From: Hypericum androsaemum
Lineage: Eukaryota; Streptophyta; Magnoliopsida; Malpighiales; Hypericaceae
Length of the DNA stretch: 64,000 nucleotides
NCBI GenBank assembly: GCA_963995505.1
Contig: OZ023182.1
Coordinates: forward strand, 10,842,707 to 10,906,706
Direction of reading: 5' to 3'
Positions 33,356-45,900 of the stretch are shown here, one piece after another (the stretch's first letter is position 1; every line of letters begins with the position of its first letter). The notes beneath the pieces are model-generated. The model was given only the letters and a program-made list of their open reading frames with translations. It was not told the origin of the DNA and searched no databases. Both the position numbers and the translations under genes were made by a program.

Positions 33356-34424
33356 TAAATGGATAATGAAGAAGAGCTCAAAAGGATATTATAATTGATA
33401 GAGTAACCTCGTGAAACTACAAATTATATACTAAGTTTAGACTCATGAGAAATTGGGTAATAGGAAAAGATTATTGGGAGATAAGTAGCTATAACAAGAT
33501 ATTTGTGGATTTGAAGTATTGGAAGGTTATGATAAATTTAATTTGTGGAGGTGGATTAAGTGATATGGTTGGTTGTTGAAGCGAATTTATTTTTCAACAA
33601 CCCAACAAATACATAAAAGTTTGTGAACCAAAAAGGCTTTTGGATGTGTTATGGTGTTCAAAAAATCTTTGAGAATTAATGGGTCAAATATATGTAAGAA
33701 ATCTTAGGGCTCATTGGAAAAAAAATGTTAGTAAAATTATGAAAAATATGGTATGGAGATGATCTAGATAATGGTTAAGTAGAACTACACAATGTATGAC
33801 AAAAATAAAACTAAGTGAAATTTATTTAAAGAACTATAAGTATAATAAAAAGACTTGAGATATACGAAGATAACAAAGATGAAGTGCGCTATGTATGCAT
33901 AAGTAAGTTTTGAGTTTAAGAAAAATGATAAAAATGGATAATAAAAATTTGGATTAATTTATGGGCAATGTCAGAAAGGAATAAGTTTGGAATTATGCAA
34001 AATATAAATTCACATGACATAAAATAGAGAACAATGAAAGTTCATAAAGTTTTGTCGAAAGAATTCGACAGGATGATTATTGGTTGTTGATCAACCGATA
34101 TGGATTAGACACAAGAGTATTATACCCTTTATGGTTAGGGTTATAATATTGGATGAAAGATTCAAATAAATTATCAAGTAATTGATATGAAGAGTAGAAC
34201 AATCTTGTAATAAATAACTTATTGAAACTTTGATCGAAGGAGTTACTTCGATGTTATATACTTTGAAAAAAAAAGAAAAATACTAATGTAATTCATAAGG
34301 TTAAGAAAGGGAAGGAAATACAGTTTAACATGAGGAAACACGTGTGGCTCAATTTATTACCTAAAAAAAAGGGGAACATGAGGTTTGAAATATTTAACAG
34401 AACGACAAGTGGTTCGAAAATAGA

Positions 34425-35245
34425 TGATGTGAGCAAGCCTAAGGACGCACCTACTATCAAGCTTGTAGACTCGCAGCAAGTTCAAGTTCCAATTGGGCCA
34501 ATGACAAGAGCAAGAGCTAGGAAGTTGCAATCTGACTTCAATGGACTAATGCAAGAAGTTGGGGCTCAAGCAAGTGCGTGGAGGACCAAGGACGTCCAAG
34601 AAACCCAAGGGAGGCCCATGCACGTTTTGGAAGCTAAATGGGAAGTTTGAGATGCACGCAATCTCCTGGATGCATGCGCACGTGAATTTCAAGCTTATCT
34701 TGGACATGCGTCCCTAAATTTTAGGAATTGCATCTACTATGTTTTAGGACGTGATATTTACTAGATAGTCTATTAGTTATATATGTTTAGATTGTTTTCC
34801 TACTTAGTTGAATATTTCGGCCAGAATCCCTTTAAATTAGGAAGGAGAGTTTTGGCCAGCCTTGAACTCCTTATTTGGAGTTAGTTTTCGTTTAGGAAAT
34901 TGTAAGACTTATGGAGCCTATATAAAGAGGCATCCTCATTCAATAAAGGGGAAACAATTCGGAGAATTACTTAGCATTGGCTAATTGTGAGTTTAGATAC
35001 TCATTTGTTCTTGCTTAGGCTGGTGAGTCGTCTTGGCTAGAATTTATCTTTCACTTATCAAGCGGATCATCCATCCCCGCTCGTGGCATGATACGACCTT
35101 AGGCCAAGGTTCAGAAGCTCTTGCAGCGGGTTAAGGTTCAATTTCGCGCCTTAGTTCTTGTGAGTTCTTTGTGAGTTGTGATCTGTTCCATTCTGAAGTA
35201 ACAAACGGTCCGAGTTGTGAGTCTTTTCCGTTGAGATTCATATCA
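34425..35245 (+). repeat. 5' LTR of A6 (diverged type II)
   Basis: An 821-bp LTR with ends TGATGTGAGC and GATTCATATCA. It is closest to the type II LTRs of A7 and A8 (CTCCTTATTTGGAGTTAG segment) but clearly older. The polyprotein tail it carries ends at 34650. Confidence 0.92.
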
Positions 35246-35247
35246 TT

Positions 35248-35259
35248 TGGTATCAGAGC
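35248..35259 (+). promoter_or_regulatory. Primer-binding site of A6
   Basis: TGGTATCAGAGC lies two bases (TT) after the LTR. Confidence 0.92.
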
Positions 35260-35906
35260 TTAGCTTGTTACTTTAGTTCATTATCCTTGTTATTCTTGTT
35301 CTTTTTTTTTTGGGGTTCGTTTTGTTGCTTGCTAATCCGTGAGGTTCTTCGCTATTCGAGAGAAAAGAGAGGAAAACAAACGAGTGAAGCAAAAACAGAA
35401 AAGAAAAGAAAAGAAAAGAAAAGGAAAGAGAAGAAAAAGAAAAGGAAAGAAAAAAAAAGAAAAAAAAAGAGAGGAAACAAAACAGGAAGAAGTTAGTCCT
35501 AAGTTGGCCCGCACGACTAATTTGGAAGCCGCAAGCTAAAGAGGAAGCAAAATCAAAAAGGAAGCTAGCGAACTAAAGAAGGCGCAGCAGCTGATCAAGA
35601 AAAGGGACTAGCAAGACTAAAAAGCAAAGAAAGGCCAAAAGAGGAACTTTAACATTCTGTTTGTTAAAGCGTGAAGCTCAAGCAAAGGCTGTTCTAGCTT
35701 TAGTAAGAACATACAAGTATCACGAGAGGAAAAAGGCAAGAGTGTGCGAGTACCTTAGAGAGAAAAGCCAAATACTTGAGTGCAAACACGAGTGAACTTG
35801 AGTGCACCTTACATTGAGAGTATACACGTAAGGGAGTGAGCTTGTGAGGCCATAATTTTTTTTATTACTAACCAATTTTTCTTGTAGCAAACATGTCGCA
35901 TGAAGG
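35260..35906 (+). other. A6 leader and gag start
   Basis: An untranslated leader with a long A/G tract (35390-35480), followed by the gag ATG at 35893. Only five codons (MSHEG) remain before the D1 LTR. Low-complexity Lys/Glu frames here are not genes. Confidence 0.85.
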
Positions 35907-36420
35907 TAATGTAGCACAGCGGAATTGGCTAGTGTGTTTGTGAATTCTGGAACGAACTCAACGAAAGATTTACAACAATCACCAACTTTCGTAGGGTGAT
36001 TGAGGCTTGCCTATTGCTAGGCGGCCAATCAATGGCAAAAGAACAACAAGCACAAATCGTGCTCCTCTTGCCTTAGCAAACTCAGAATATTCTGGATTAA
36101 TTCAACATGTCATTTCCTTCTTTGTGATGCTCAATTTAAACGAGCTAAATTCCAGCCAGAAATTAAGGCTCCAGCTGTTACAATCTTTTCCCTTCCCACG
36201 TCCATATTAGGACAGCCATAACTAACATTAACACGCCTCATTATTAGTTGCTAAACCCCCTTTAACAACAGAAGGAAAGAAAACGAAACATGTCCTAATT
36301 ATTACAATCCAGATTCGGAAATAAAACCAACACATTAAATAACCGACTTGAGGATCCCATGCAGCTCATGCAACACCCTGGTGCACGTCCTTGTACCTTG
36401 ATTTGGGACGTCCTACGTCA
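35907..36420 (-). repeat. 3' LTR of D1
   Basis: A 514-bp LTR. On the minus strand it starts TGACGTAGGACG, like family B, and ends GTGCTACATTA, so the canonical CA terminus is TA here. The second copy has the same end. Confidence 0.85.
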
Positions 36421-36661
36421 GCCTCCCCTTCTTAAAATTGGACTCGTCTCGAGTCGCTAGTCTTGAAGGCAAAGGCAAGGGATTGTAGTATGGTGTCAAA
36501 TCGGCCACATTAAAAGTTTTGGAGATGCCAAAGTCGTCCGGCAAATCGATCACATACGCATTGTCATTCACCCTTCTTAGCACTTTGTAGGGTCCAAATC
36601 TTCGCTGTTGCAACTTGCCTCCTAAATGGGAGGGCATCCGCTCCTTCCTGAAATACACCAT
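36413..36661 (-). pseudogene. D1 pol C-terminal fragment
   Basis: 82 codons of the integrase C-terminal domain ([39 protein letters not shown]). The frame reads through the PPT (FKKGRL) and stops inside the LTR start. Everything upstream of the FRKERM motif is missing. A8 and B1 have this motif in full-length context, so this is a deletion product. Confidence 0.9.
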
Positions 36662-36665
36662 CCGC

Positions 36666-37074
36666 TAATGTAGCACAGCGGAATTGGCTAGTGTGTTTGT
36701 GAATTCTGGAACGAACTCAACGAAAGATTTACAACAATCACCAACTTTCGTAGGGTGATTGAGGCTTGCCTATTGCTAGGCGGCCAATCAATGGCAAAAG
36801 AACAACAAGCACAAATCGTGCTCCTCTTGCCTTAGCAAACTCAGAATATTCTGGATTAATTCAACATGTCATTTCCTTCTTTGTGATGCTCAATTTAAAC
36901 GAGCTAAATTCCAGCCAGAAATTAAGGCTCCATCTGTTACAATCTTTTCCCTTCCCACGTCCATATTAGGACAGCCATAACTAACATTAACACGCCTCAT
37001 TATTAGTTGCTAAACCCCCTTTAACAATAGAAGGAAAGAAAACGAAACATGTCCTAATTATTACAATCCAGATT
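36666..37074 (-). repeat. Second LTR of D1, truncated
   Basis: 409 bp of the D LTR, beginning with the same TAATGTAGCAC end as the first copy. It stops within CCAGATT, where A7 begins, and about 105 bp of the U3 end is lost. Confidence 0.88.
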
Positions 37075-37876
37075 ATATGAATCTTCGCGGAAAAGACTCA
37101 CAACTCGGACCGTTTGTTACTTTAGAATGGAACAGATCACAACTCACAAGAACTCACAAGAACTAAGGCACGAAATTGAACCTTAACCCGCTGCAAGAGC
37201 TTCTGAACCTTGACCTAAGGTCGTATCACGCCACGAGCGGGGATGGATGATCCGCTTGATAAGTGAAAGATAAATTCTAGCCAAGACGACTCACCAGCCT
37301 AAGCAAGAACAAACGAGTATCAAAACTCTCAATTAGCCAATGCTAAGCAATTTCCGAATTGTTGTGTTGTTTATTGAAGGGGGACGCCTCTTTATATAGG
37401 CTCCTCATGTCTTACAACTTTCCTAAACGAAACTAACTCCAAATAAGGAGTTTAAGGCTGGCCAAAATTCTTTCCTATTCTAAAGAGATTCTGGCCGAAC
37501 TTATTCAACTAAATAAGGAATAATATAAGCAAATAATATCTAATAGAATAACTACTAGGTGCACGTCCAAAACAAATAGATGAACGGACTAAATAGGCTG
37601 ATTCCTCTTGATTCTCCATGTGCGCATGTATCTAGAAGCTTACGTGCATGTCAAGCCTCCCATTCAGCTTCCAAAACGTGCATGGGCCTCCCTTGGGCTT
37701 CTTGGACGTCCTTGGTCCTCCACGCACTTGATTGAGCCCAAACTTCTTCCATTAATCCATTGAAGTCAGATTGCAACTTCCTAGCTCGTGCTCTTGTCAT
37801 TGGCCCAATCGGAACTTGAACTTGCTTCGAGTCTACAAGCTTGATAGTAGGTGCGTCCTTAGGCTTGCTCACATCA
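37075..37876 (-). repeat. LTR of A7 (type II)
   Basis: Nearly identical to the A8 LTRs (GAATCTTCGCGG, GGGGGACGCCTC), and distinct from the type I LTRs of A1-A5. Confidence 0.92.
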
Positions 37877-38094
37877 TTCCCCTCCTCTTGAAAAGGATTT
37901 GTCCTCAAATCATCACCTACATCAAACGGACTCAAGTCAGCCACATTAAACGAAGCACTTACACTATACTCACCTGGAAGGTCTAGCTTGTAGGCATTAT
38001 CATTAATGCGTTCTAGCACTTGGAATGGACCATCTCCCCGTGGTAGCAACTTTGAACGTCTTTGAACTGGAAAACGCTCCTTCCTCATATGTAG
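37651..38094 (-). pseudogene. A7 pol C-terminal fragment
   Basis: Codons from [15 protein letters not shown] to the tail end EAEWEA, the last part inside the LTR. The residues before LHM in the open frame are encoded by the A8 LTR and are not protein of this element. Confidence 0.9.
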
Positions 38095-38898
38095 TGATAT
38101 GAATCTTCGCGGAAAAGACTCACAACTCGGACCGTTTGTTACTTTAGAATGGAACAGATCACAACTCACAAGAACTCACAAGAACTAAGGCACGAAATTG
38201 AACCTTAACCCGCTGCAAGAGCTTCTGAACCTTGACCTAAGGTCGTATCACGCCACGAGCGGGGATGGATGATCCGCTTGATAAGTGAAAGATAAATTCT
38301 AGCCAAGACGACTCACCAGCCTAAGCAAGAACAAACGAGTATCAAAACTCTCAATTAGCCAATGCTATGCAATTTCCGAATTGTTGTGTTCTTTATTGAA
38401 GGGGGACGCCTCTTTATATAGGCTCCTCATGTCTTACAACTTTCCTAAACGAAACTAACTCCAAATAAGGAGTTTAAGGCTGGCCAAAATTCTTTCCTAT
38501 TCTAAAGAGATTCTGGCCGAACTTATTCAACTAAATAAGGAATAATATAAGCAAATAATATCTAATAGAATAACTACTAGGTGCACGTCCAAAACAAATA
38601 GATGCACGGACTAAATAGGCTGATTCCTCTTGATTCTCCATGTGCGCATGTATCTAGAAGCTTACGTGCATGTCAAGCCTCCCATTCAGCTTCCAAAACG
38701 TGCATGGGCCTCCCTTGGGCTTCTTGGACGTCCTTGGTCCTCCACGCACTTGATTGAGCCCAAACTTCTTCCATTAATCCATTGAAGTCAGATTGCAACT
38801 TCCTAGCTCGTGCTCTTGTCATTGGCCCAATCGGAACTTGAACTTGCTTCGAGTCTACAAGCTTGATAGTAGGTGCGTCCTTAGGCTTGCTCACATCA
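38095..38898 (-). repeat. 3' LTR of A8 (type II)
   Basis: An 804-bp LTR carrying the polyprotein tail ([18 protein letters not shown]) with stop at 38673. Confidence 0.94.
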
Positions 38899-41800
38899 TT
38901 CCCCTCCTCTTGAAAAGGATTTGTCCTCAAATCATCACCTACATCAAACGGACTCAAGTCAGCCACATTAAACGAAGCACTTACACTATACTCACCCGGA
39001 AGGTCTAGCTTGTAGGCATTATCATTAATGCGTTCTAGCACTTGGAATGGACCATCTCCCCGTGGTAGCAACTTTGAACGTCTTTGGACAGGAAAACGCT
39101 CCTTCCTCATATGTAGCCAAACCCAATCGCCCGGCTCAAAGACAACCTTGTGCCTTCCTTTGTTTGCTTGCCTTGCATAGTGCTCCGTGCGCTTCTCGAT
39201 GTTCATTCTAGCTTTCTCATGTAACTGCTTGACAAATTCAGCTTTCTTCTTGCCATCTAAGTTAACATGCTCACTCGAAGGTAGAGGTGATAAATACAAT
39301 GGAGTCAAAGGATTAAATCCATAAACAAGCTCAAATGGTGAGAATTGAGTAGCTGAATGGACAGAACGATTATAAGCAAACTCAACATGAGGCAAACAAT
39401 CTTCCCAAGTCTTAATGTTATGCTTAATGAGTGCTCTCAAAAGTGTAGACAAAGTCCTATTTACTACTTCAGTTTGACCATCAGTTTGAGGATGACAAGT
39501 AGTAGAAAACAACAACTTAGTTCCTAACTTGCACCACAAGGTCTTCCAAAAGTAACTTAGGAATTTAGCATCTCTATCAGAGATAATTGTCCTAGGCATG
39601 CCATGTAACCTAACAACCTCTCTAAAGAACAAATCAGCAATGTTTGAAGCATCATCAGTTTTATGACATGGAATGAAATGTGCCATCTTAGAAAACCTAT
39701 CCACTACCACAAAAATTGAATCTCTTCCACGCTTAGTCCTAGGTAGGCCTAACACAAAATCCATAGAGATATCAATCCAGGGCTCACTAGGTATAGGTAG
39801 TGGGGTGTACAAACCATGGGGTTTTACCTTTGAGTTGGCTTGCTTGCAAGTGATGCAACGACCACAAACTCTCTCAACGTCTCTCTTCATGTGTGGCCAA
39901 AAGAAATGATCTTGTAGCATTGCCAAGGTCTTTGCAATTCCAAAATGCCCCATTAAGCCACCTCCATGTGCCTCCTGAATTAGTAATTCTCGCATCGAAC
40001 AATTAGGCACACAAAGTTTGTTTTCACGAAATAGGTAACCTTCATTACGAAAGAACTTACCAAATGCACTTCTTTCAGTTGATCTAAACAACTCGCCAAA
40101 ATCAACATCATCAACATACATCTCTTTAATGTGTTCAAAGCCAAGTAGTTTAGCATCAAGAGTTGAGATCAAGGCGTACCTTCGTGATAGTGCATCAGCC
40201 ACTACATTTTCCTTACCTTGCTTGTAGCGAATGACATAAGGAAATGTCTCAATGAACTCCACCCATCGTGCATGCCTCTTGTTCAGCTTGTGTTGCCCCT
40301 TTAAGTGCTTGAGTGACTCATGATCAGTGTGAATCACAAACTCCTTTGGCCACAAGTAATGCTGCCATGTTTCCAGTGCTCGAACTAGTGCGTACAACTC
40401 CTTGTCATAGGTCGGGTAATTCAAGGTTGCACCACTTAGTTTCTCACTAAAGTATGCAATGGGTCTTCCTTCTTCCATAAGGACAGCTCCAATTCCTACA
40501 CCAGAAGCATCACACTCTATTTCAAAAGTCTTAGAGAAATTAGGTAAAGCTAACAAGGGTGCATTAGTCAACTTCCCTTTCAGTAGTTGGAAAGCCTGCT
40601 CTTGTGCTTCTCCCCAAGTAAAGCCCACGTTCTTCTTGATGACTTCAGTTATGGGTGCGGCTATGCTACTAAAGTCCTTCACAAATCTCCTATAAAAACT
40701 AGCTAGTCCATGAAAGCTCCTAACATTAGCAACACTTGTAGGGCTTGGCCATTCACGGATAGCTCGGATCTTTTCTTCATCAACCTGTATTCCGTTAGCT
40801 CCAACAACAAAACCCAAGAATACAAGCTTATCCGTACAAAAGGTGCACTTCTTCAAGTTAGCAAACAATTGTTCTTCTCTAAGTGCATCTAAGACAGATT
40901 TCAAATGTTCTAGATGATCCCCCACGTTCTTGCTATAGATGAGTATATCATCAAAGTAAACAACTACAAATTTACCAATGAATGGACGTAGAACATGATT
41001 CATGAGTCGCATAAACGTGCTAGGTGCGTTGGACAAACCAAATGGCATGACCATCCACTCATACAACCCATACTTAGTTTTAAAAGCAGTCTTCCACTCA
41101 TCTCCTTCTTTCATCCTAATTTGATGATAACCACTCTTCAAATCAATCTTAGAAAACATGCAAGAACCATGCAACTCATCTAACATGTCATCTAAACGAG
41201 GGATAGGGTGACGATATTTTACCGTTATGTTGTTGACTGCTCGGCAATCAACACACATTCTCCATGTTTTATCCTTCTTGGGCACAAGTAGGACTGGAAC
41301 AGCACATGGACTCATGCTCTCTCTTACGTACCCTTTCTCCAACAGCTCGTTGACTTGCTTCTCAAGCTCCTTTGTCTCTTCAGGATTGCTTCTATATGCG
41401 GGACGGTTAGGTATGGTAGCTCCCGGGACAAAGTCTATTTGATGTTCAATCCCACGAATAGGTGGCAAACCAGGTGGTAGCTCGTCGGGAAAGACATCCT
41501 TGTAATCCTGCAAAAGAGACACAACCGTACTAGGTACATGTGGTTCAAGCTCGTTAGTGTTTAAAAGTGCCTCCCTATACCGAAGTAAGATCATAGGCTT
41601 CTTTGCAAAGCATGCTTGCTTAATATCACTTGTTCCCACATAGTAACTCTTTTTCCAACTCTCATTTTTTCTCTCTTTGGCCGTTTTAATTTCTGTTTTT
41701 CCGGCTTCTTTTGTTTTCTCAATCTTTTCCTCTCCATTGGCCGTTTTTCTTATCTTTTTTTCGGCTTCTTCTCTTCTCTCATTCTTTTTCTTTTTGTCAC

Positions 41801-42298
41801 GCTCTCTTTGCTCATCACTTTCTTGTTGCAACAGTCTTTGATCTTCACAAACTTGTGATGGTGACAAGGGTGCCAAGGTGATTACTCTCTTCTTAAGTAT
41901 AAATGAGTATTTGTTGGTGTAGCCATTATGATGCACTTTCCTATCAAACTGCCATGGCCTTCCTAACAATAGATGACCAGCTTGCATTGGTACAACATCA
42001 CACAACACTTCATCCTCATAGTTGCCAATGCGGAATGTTACCAATACTTGCTTCATCACTCGTACTTCTCCACTATCATTCAGCCATTGTAGTTTGTAAG
42101 GCTTAGGGTGTTTTCCAGTGAGCAACCCCAACTTCTCCACCATAGTAGTGCTTGCGACATTAGCACAACTTCCTCCATCTATGATGACACTACACACCTT
42201 GTCTTTGACATAGCACCTTGTGTGAAAAATATTTTCTCTTTGAGCCACATCATTTTCTTCTTTTACTTGCACATTCAATGCTCTTCTAGACACAAGAG
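38673..42298 (-). pseudogene. A8 protease-RT-RNase H-integrase, separated from gag by C1
   Basis: Open from VSRRALNVQ at the C1 junction. It has protease ([12 protein letters not shown]), the Lys/Glu hinge, RT ([25 protein letters not shown]), RNase H ([11 protein letters not shown]) and integrase ([36 protein letters not shown]), then the LTR-encoded tail. All catalytic motifs are intact, with no stop. The N-terminal ten residues of the open frame at 42299-42329 come from the C1 LTR. The internal protein is almost identical to A4 although the LTRs belong to a different type. Confidence 0.93.
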
Positions 42299-42780
42299 TG
42301 CCGTAGGACGAATGTGCGTTGGTCAACATGTTTGTGCGTTGGACGTGCGCCTGGAACGCGTGGAGTTTGTGGTTTCAATTATTGCACTTAATTCAGCGTT
42401 TAATTTCGTGTTTGTAATAAGGCACATTTAAATGCCAATTAGTGGGGGTTAGAGGGGAGGTTACGGACAGGAGGCGTGTGAAGAGGCTTGCCATAATTCT
42501 CGCCTTAACTCCTGCCTTAACTCCCGCCTTCTATTTGTATCTGGCGGAGAGGACATAATGAGGACAGATTTTTGAATCCAAAAACGTGCAAGTGAGCTGA
42601 GTGCGCTTCGTGCGCGAGAATTTCCTACCTTGGCCGTTGGTTGGCTGCTTGTGGACTCAAGCAAACCTTCCATCTTGTTTCGGAAGATCCAAGTGGAATT
42701 GTCCATCGTTTATTTCTTTCAATTGTTCGAGCCTCGTTCGTTTGAGGTGTTGATTCGCACGCCTCCGTTGTGCTACATCA
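42299..42780 (+). repeat. 5' LTR of C1
   Basis: 482 bp, starting TGCCGTAGGACG and ending GTGCTACATCA. The segment at 42743-42766 is the likely source of the 23-bp patch in pol. Confidence 0.95.
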
Positions 42781-42782
42781 AG

Positions 42783-42794
42783 TGGTATCAGAGC
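42783..42794 (+). promoter_or_regulatory. Primer-binding site of C1
   Basis: TGGTATCAGAGC lies two bases (AG) after the 5' LTR. Confidence 0.93.
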
Positions 42795-42953
42795 CTGAAT
42801 ACGATCAGATCAATTCCCATATTGATCGAGAGTGAATGCTATCACCTAGTGAGTTTGAGAGAGCCTCATCTACGAGCCGATCCACAAGACTTTGTGATCT
42901 CCTGATCCAAGTCTCATTTGTACCCACCTAGCACCACCAAAATCCGTTGCACT

Positions 42954-45900
42954 ATGGCCGATCCTAATGACACTCCAAGACCCGATATGAACCAGAGATT
43001 CACTCAAATGGAGGCGGCAATTCAGGCCATCCTTACCCGCCTGGACAACCTCGCGGTGCAACCCCCTCCAGCTGAGGTACGTAATGAACGAAGAGAGGAA
43101 GAGGAGGATGTAGATTCTGATGCTACCCTTAATGTGAGAAGGGGAGGGAGAGTGTTGAGGGAACGAGGTAGAGGAGGTGGTAGACACGGTGATCTAGGAC
43201 GTGCTCCTGGAAGAGAAGTTTATAGGGAGGAATATGAGCGTGGAGGAGAATATAGAAGGGTGGATCGTCCATTCAAAATGAACATAGAGAAATTCTATGG
43301 TGATGCGGACGTAGAAGGCTTTCTCAACTGGTTGGACTCGGCGGAAAAATATTTTGATTGCATGCAACTCACGGAAGAACAGAAGGTGAGCTACGTAGCC
43401 TTCAAGCTGGAGTCCGGAGCTGCCGTGTGGTGGAGGAAGGAACAAGAGTGTCGTAGGAGAAGAGGAGATCTACCAATCAGAGACTGGCCGACCATGGAGC
43501 AAGCCTTGAGGGAGAGGTTTTTGCCAGTGGACTACCATCAGACCCTCTACAGTCAATTCCTTACGTGCACTCAAGGAAATCGTTCGGTGGAAGAGTACAT
43601 GACTGAATTCATGAGGTTGGCGTCGAGGAACGATGTGGAAGAGAATGAGGATCAGATGATTGCACGGTTTGTTGAGGGCCTCAGTTATGAGATCAAGAGC
43701 AAGATGGAGTTTGATACGTTTTTGTTTTTCAACGACGCATGTGCCAAAGCCAGAAAGATCGGGGCTGCCTTGAAGAGGAAGAAAACGCCCTCTATCCATT
43801 TTTCAGGGCCTGGCCAGGCTTCCACCTATTCAAGGGGAGGTGTGGAAAGGAGCACACCCCAAGTTTCCGAGCCTAAACCCCCTCCTAGCAAGCCTGCCCC
43901 TGTGTTTGCACAAAGAAAGGGAAAAGAGGTAGCCACAACCTCATCAATCCGATGTTTCAAATGCAATGAAATGGGCCACAAGTCTAGTGATTGTCCTAAA
44001 CGCAAGTTTACACAACTTTGCGAGAAGGAAGATTCGGATGAGGAGGAGGAAGGGGCGTATTTGTGTGCACCCGTGGACGAGGGTGATGAAGAGGAGGAGA
44101 CTTCTGAAGGAGAAGAGTATTGCGGGGTCATACAGAAGGTAGCATTGACCGCAACCAAGAGAGATGATTCCCAACGTAATAACTTGTTTCGCACGAGTTG
44201 TCATGTTGGGAAAGTGGTGTGTGAAGTGATAATAGATGGAGGCAGCCAGGAGAACTTTGTGAGTAGCAAGACAGTGGAAAAGCTTGGCTTGAAGACCTCA
44301 CCTCACCCCACTCCATATTCCATTGGATGGGTCAGATCCGGAGGGGGAATCAAGGTCAACTCGAGGTGCACTGTCCCAATCACAATTGGGAAGTATTCTG
44401 ACCAAGTTGTATGTGATGTCCTTGAGATGGATGCATGCAACATTCTGTTAGGCAGACCTTGGGAGTTTGATAATAAGGTCGTGCATCGAGGCGAAGAGAA
44501 CACGTACGAGGTCAGAAAAGGGGGAGAGAAGTTTACTTTGTTGCCGAAGAAGCCTAAGCACGTGAAGGGGCAAACCAATGCCATGCAGCTCGTATCTATG
44601 GTGACCTCTGTGCACGAGATGGTGAACTACACGCGAGAAGCAGGTTGTTTCCATGTGCTTATTATGACAAATCCTCCAGCCAAGGAAGATGAAGGCTTGG
44701 AGTCTCTCCCTGAAGTGGTGCTGGAGTTATTTGAGCTCTTTCCAGAGCTCGTGGATGAAAGCTTGCAAAAGGGGCTACCACCCTTGCGTGACATCCAGCA
44801 CCAAATTGACCTTATACCTGGCGCAACCCTTCCAAACTTGCCGCACTACCGGATGAGTCCGAAGGAGAACCAAATTATCCGAGAGCAAGTGCAAGAGTTA
44901 CTGGACAAGGGCTATGTGCAAGAGAGCCTAAGTCCTTGTGGCGTGCCAGCTTTGCTCGTACCAAAGAAAGATGGCACTTGGAGAATGTGCATCGACAGCA
45001 GGGCGATCAACAAGATCACAATCGGGTACAGATTTCCCATCCCTCGCCTCGATGATATGCTGGACAACCTGAGTGGAGCTACCATATTCTCCAAGATTGA
45101 TCTACGAAGCGGGTATCATCAGATCAGAATTCGGCCTGGTGATGAATGGAAGACCGCGTTTAAAACGCGAGATGGTTTGTATGAGTGGCTCGTGATGCCT
45201 TTCGGGCTCACTAATGCCCCAAGCACGTTCATGAGGCTAATGCACCAAGTCCTGAAGCCTTTCCTAGACAAGTACGTGGTGGTTTATTTTGATGACATCT
45301 TGGTGTATAGCAAGACCGAAGAAGACCACATGGTGCATTTGAAGGAGGTGTTCTCAACCTTGCGAGCAAATCAATTGTACGTGAACCTGAAGAAGTGTAG
45401 TTTTTGGAAGAGCCAACTTCTGTTTTTGGGGTTCCGGGTTGGAAAGGAAGGAGTCCATGTTGATCAGGCCAAGATAGAAGCGATACGCTCCTGGCCAGCT
45501 CCTTTAAATGTGAGCCAGACCCGTAGCTTTCTTGGCTTGGCATCCTTCTACCGCCGGTTTATTCGGGATTTTAGCATGATTGCTGCCCCTCTCACGGCCC
45601 TATTGAAGAAGCAGACCCCTTTCGTTTGGGGAGAAGAAGCTGAGCATGCCTTTCAGACATTGAAGGAGAAGCTTAGCACCGCACCTGTGCTCGCACTCCC
45701 TGACTTTGCCAAGCTATTTGAAGTTGAGGTGGATGCATCCGGGCTTGGCATTGGGGCCGTGCTCTCGCAAGAGAAGAAACCTGTGGCTTTCTTCAGTGAG
45801 AAGCTTAGTGAAGCAAGATTGAAGTGGACGACGTACGAGAAAGAATTCTACACTGTTTTCCGAGCTCTCAAGACGTGGGAGCACTACCTTGTTGGTAAGG

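Larger units (their letters stand above)
31083..34424 (+). mobile_element. Old decayed Ty3/gypsy element Z
   Basis: A 3.3-kb AT-rich stretch with no long open frame. It begins with an apparent LTR end (ACA), a PBS (31090-31101) and a leader, and contains a recognisable RT core at 33205-33355 in the plus orientation. The abundance of A and T compared with the neighbouring elements fits long-term decay by deamination of methylated cytosine. Its lineage (perhaps a chromovirus) cannot be fixed by eye. Its 5' LTR is cut off by A5 and its 3' end by A6. Confidence 0.75.
34425..35906 (+). mobile_element. Family A element A6, 5' end only
   Basis: LTR, PBS, leader and the first codons of gag in the plus orientation, cut off by D1 after MSHEG. 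The rest of A6 is not present to the right of D1. The left flank is ATAGA, within element Z. Confidence 0.9.
35907..37074 (-). mobile_element. Mini-element D1 (family D): LTR, 245 bp of pol end, LTR
   Basis: 3' LTR (35907-36420), PPT, about 245 bp encoding the integrase C-terminus, then a second LTR (36666-37074) that is cut by A7. No PBS is present: the second LTR joins pol directly. The two LTR copies differ at only two positions that I can find (near 36175/36934 and 36268/37027), so the structure is young. The host flank on the left is the A6 gag (GAAGG). Confidence 0.88.
37075..38094 (-). mobile_element. Mini-element A7 (family A): LTR plus 218 bp of pol end
   Basis: A type II LTR (37075-37876) followed by 218 bp of integrase C-terminal code, directly joined to the 3' LTR of A8. 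Its first two bases (TG) are missing at the junction with D1. With A8 it forms LTR-fragment-LTR-internal-LTR, as after a tandem or template-switch event. No target duplication is seen at either end. Confidence 0.88.

Noticed and set aside
42461..42706. Small antisense ORF within C1 LTRs (MDNSTWIFRNKMEG)
   Set aside because: It lies wholly inside the LTR on the opposite strand, is present wherever the LTR is, and shows no recognisable domain.
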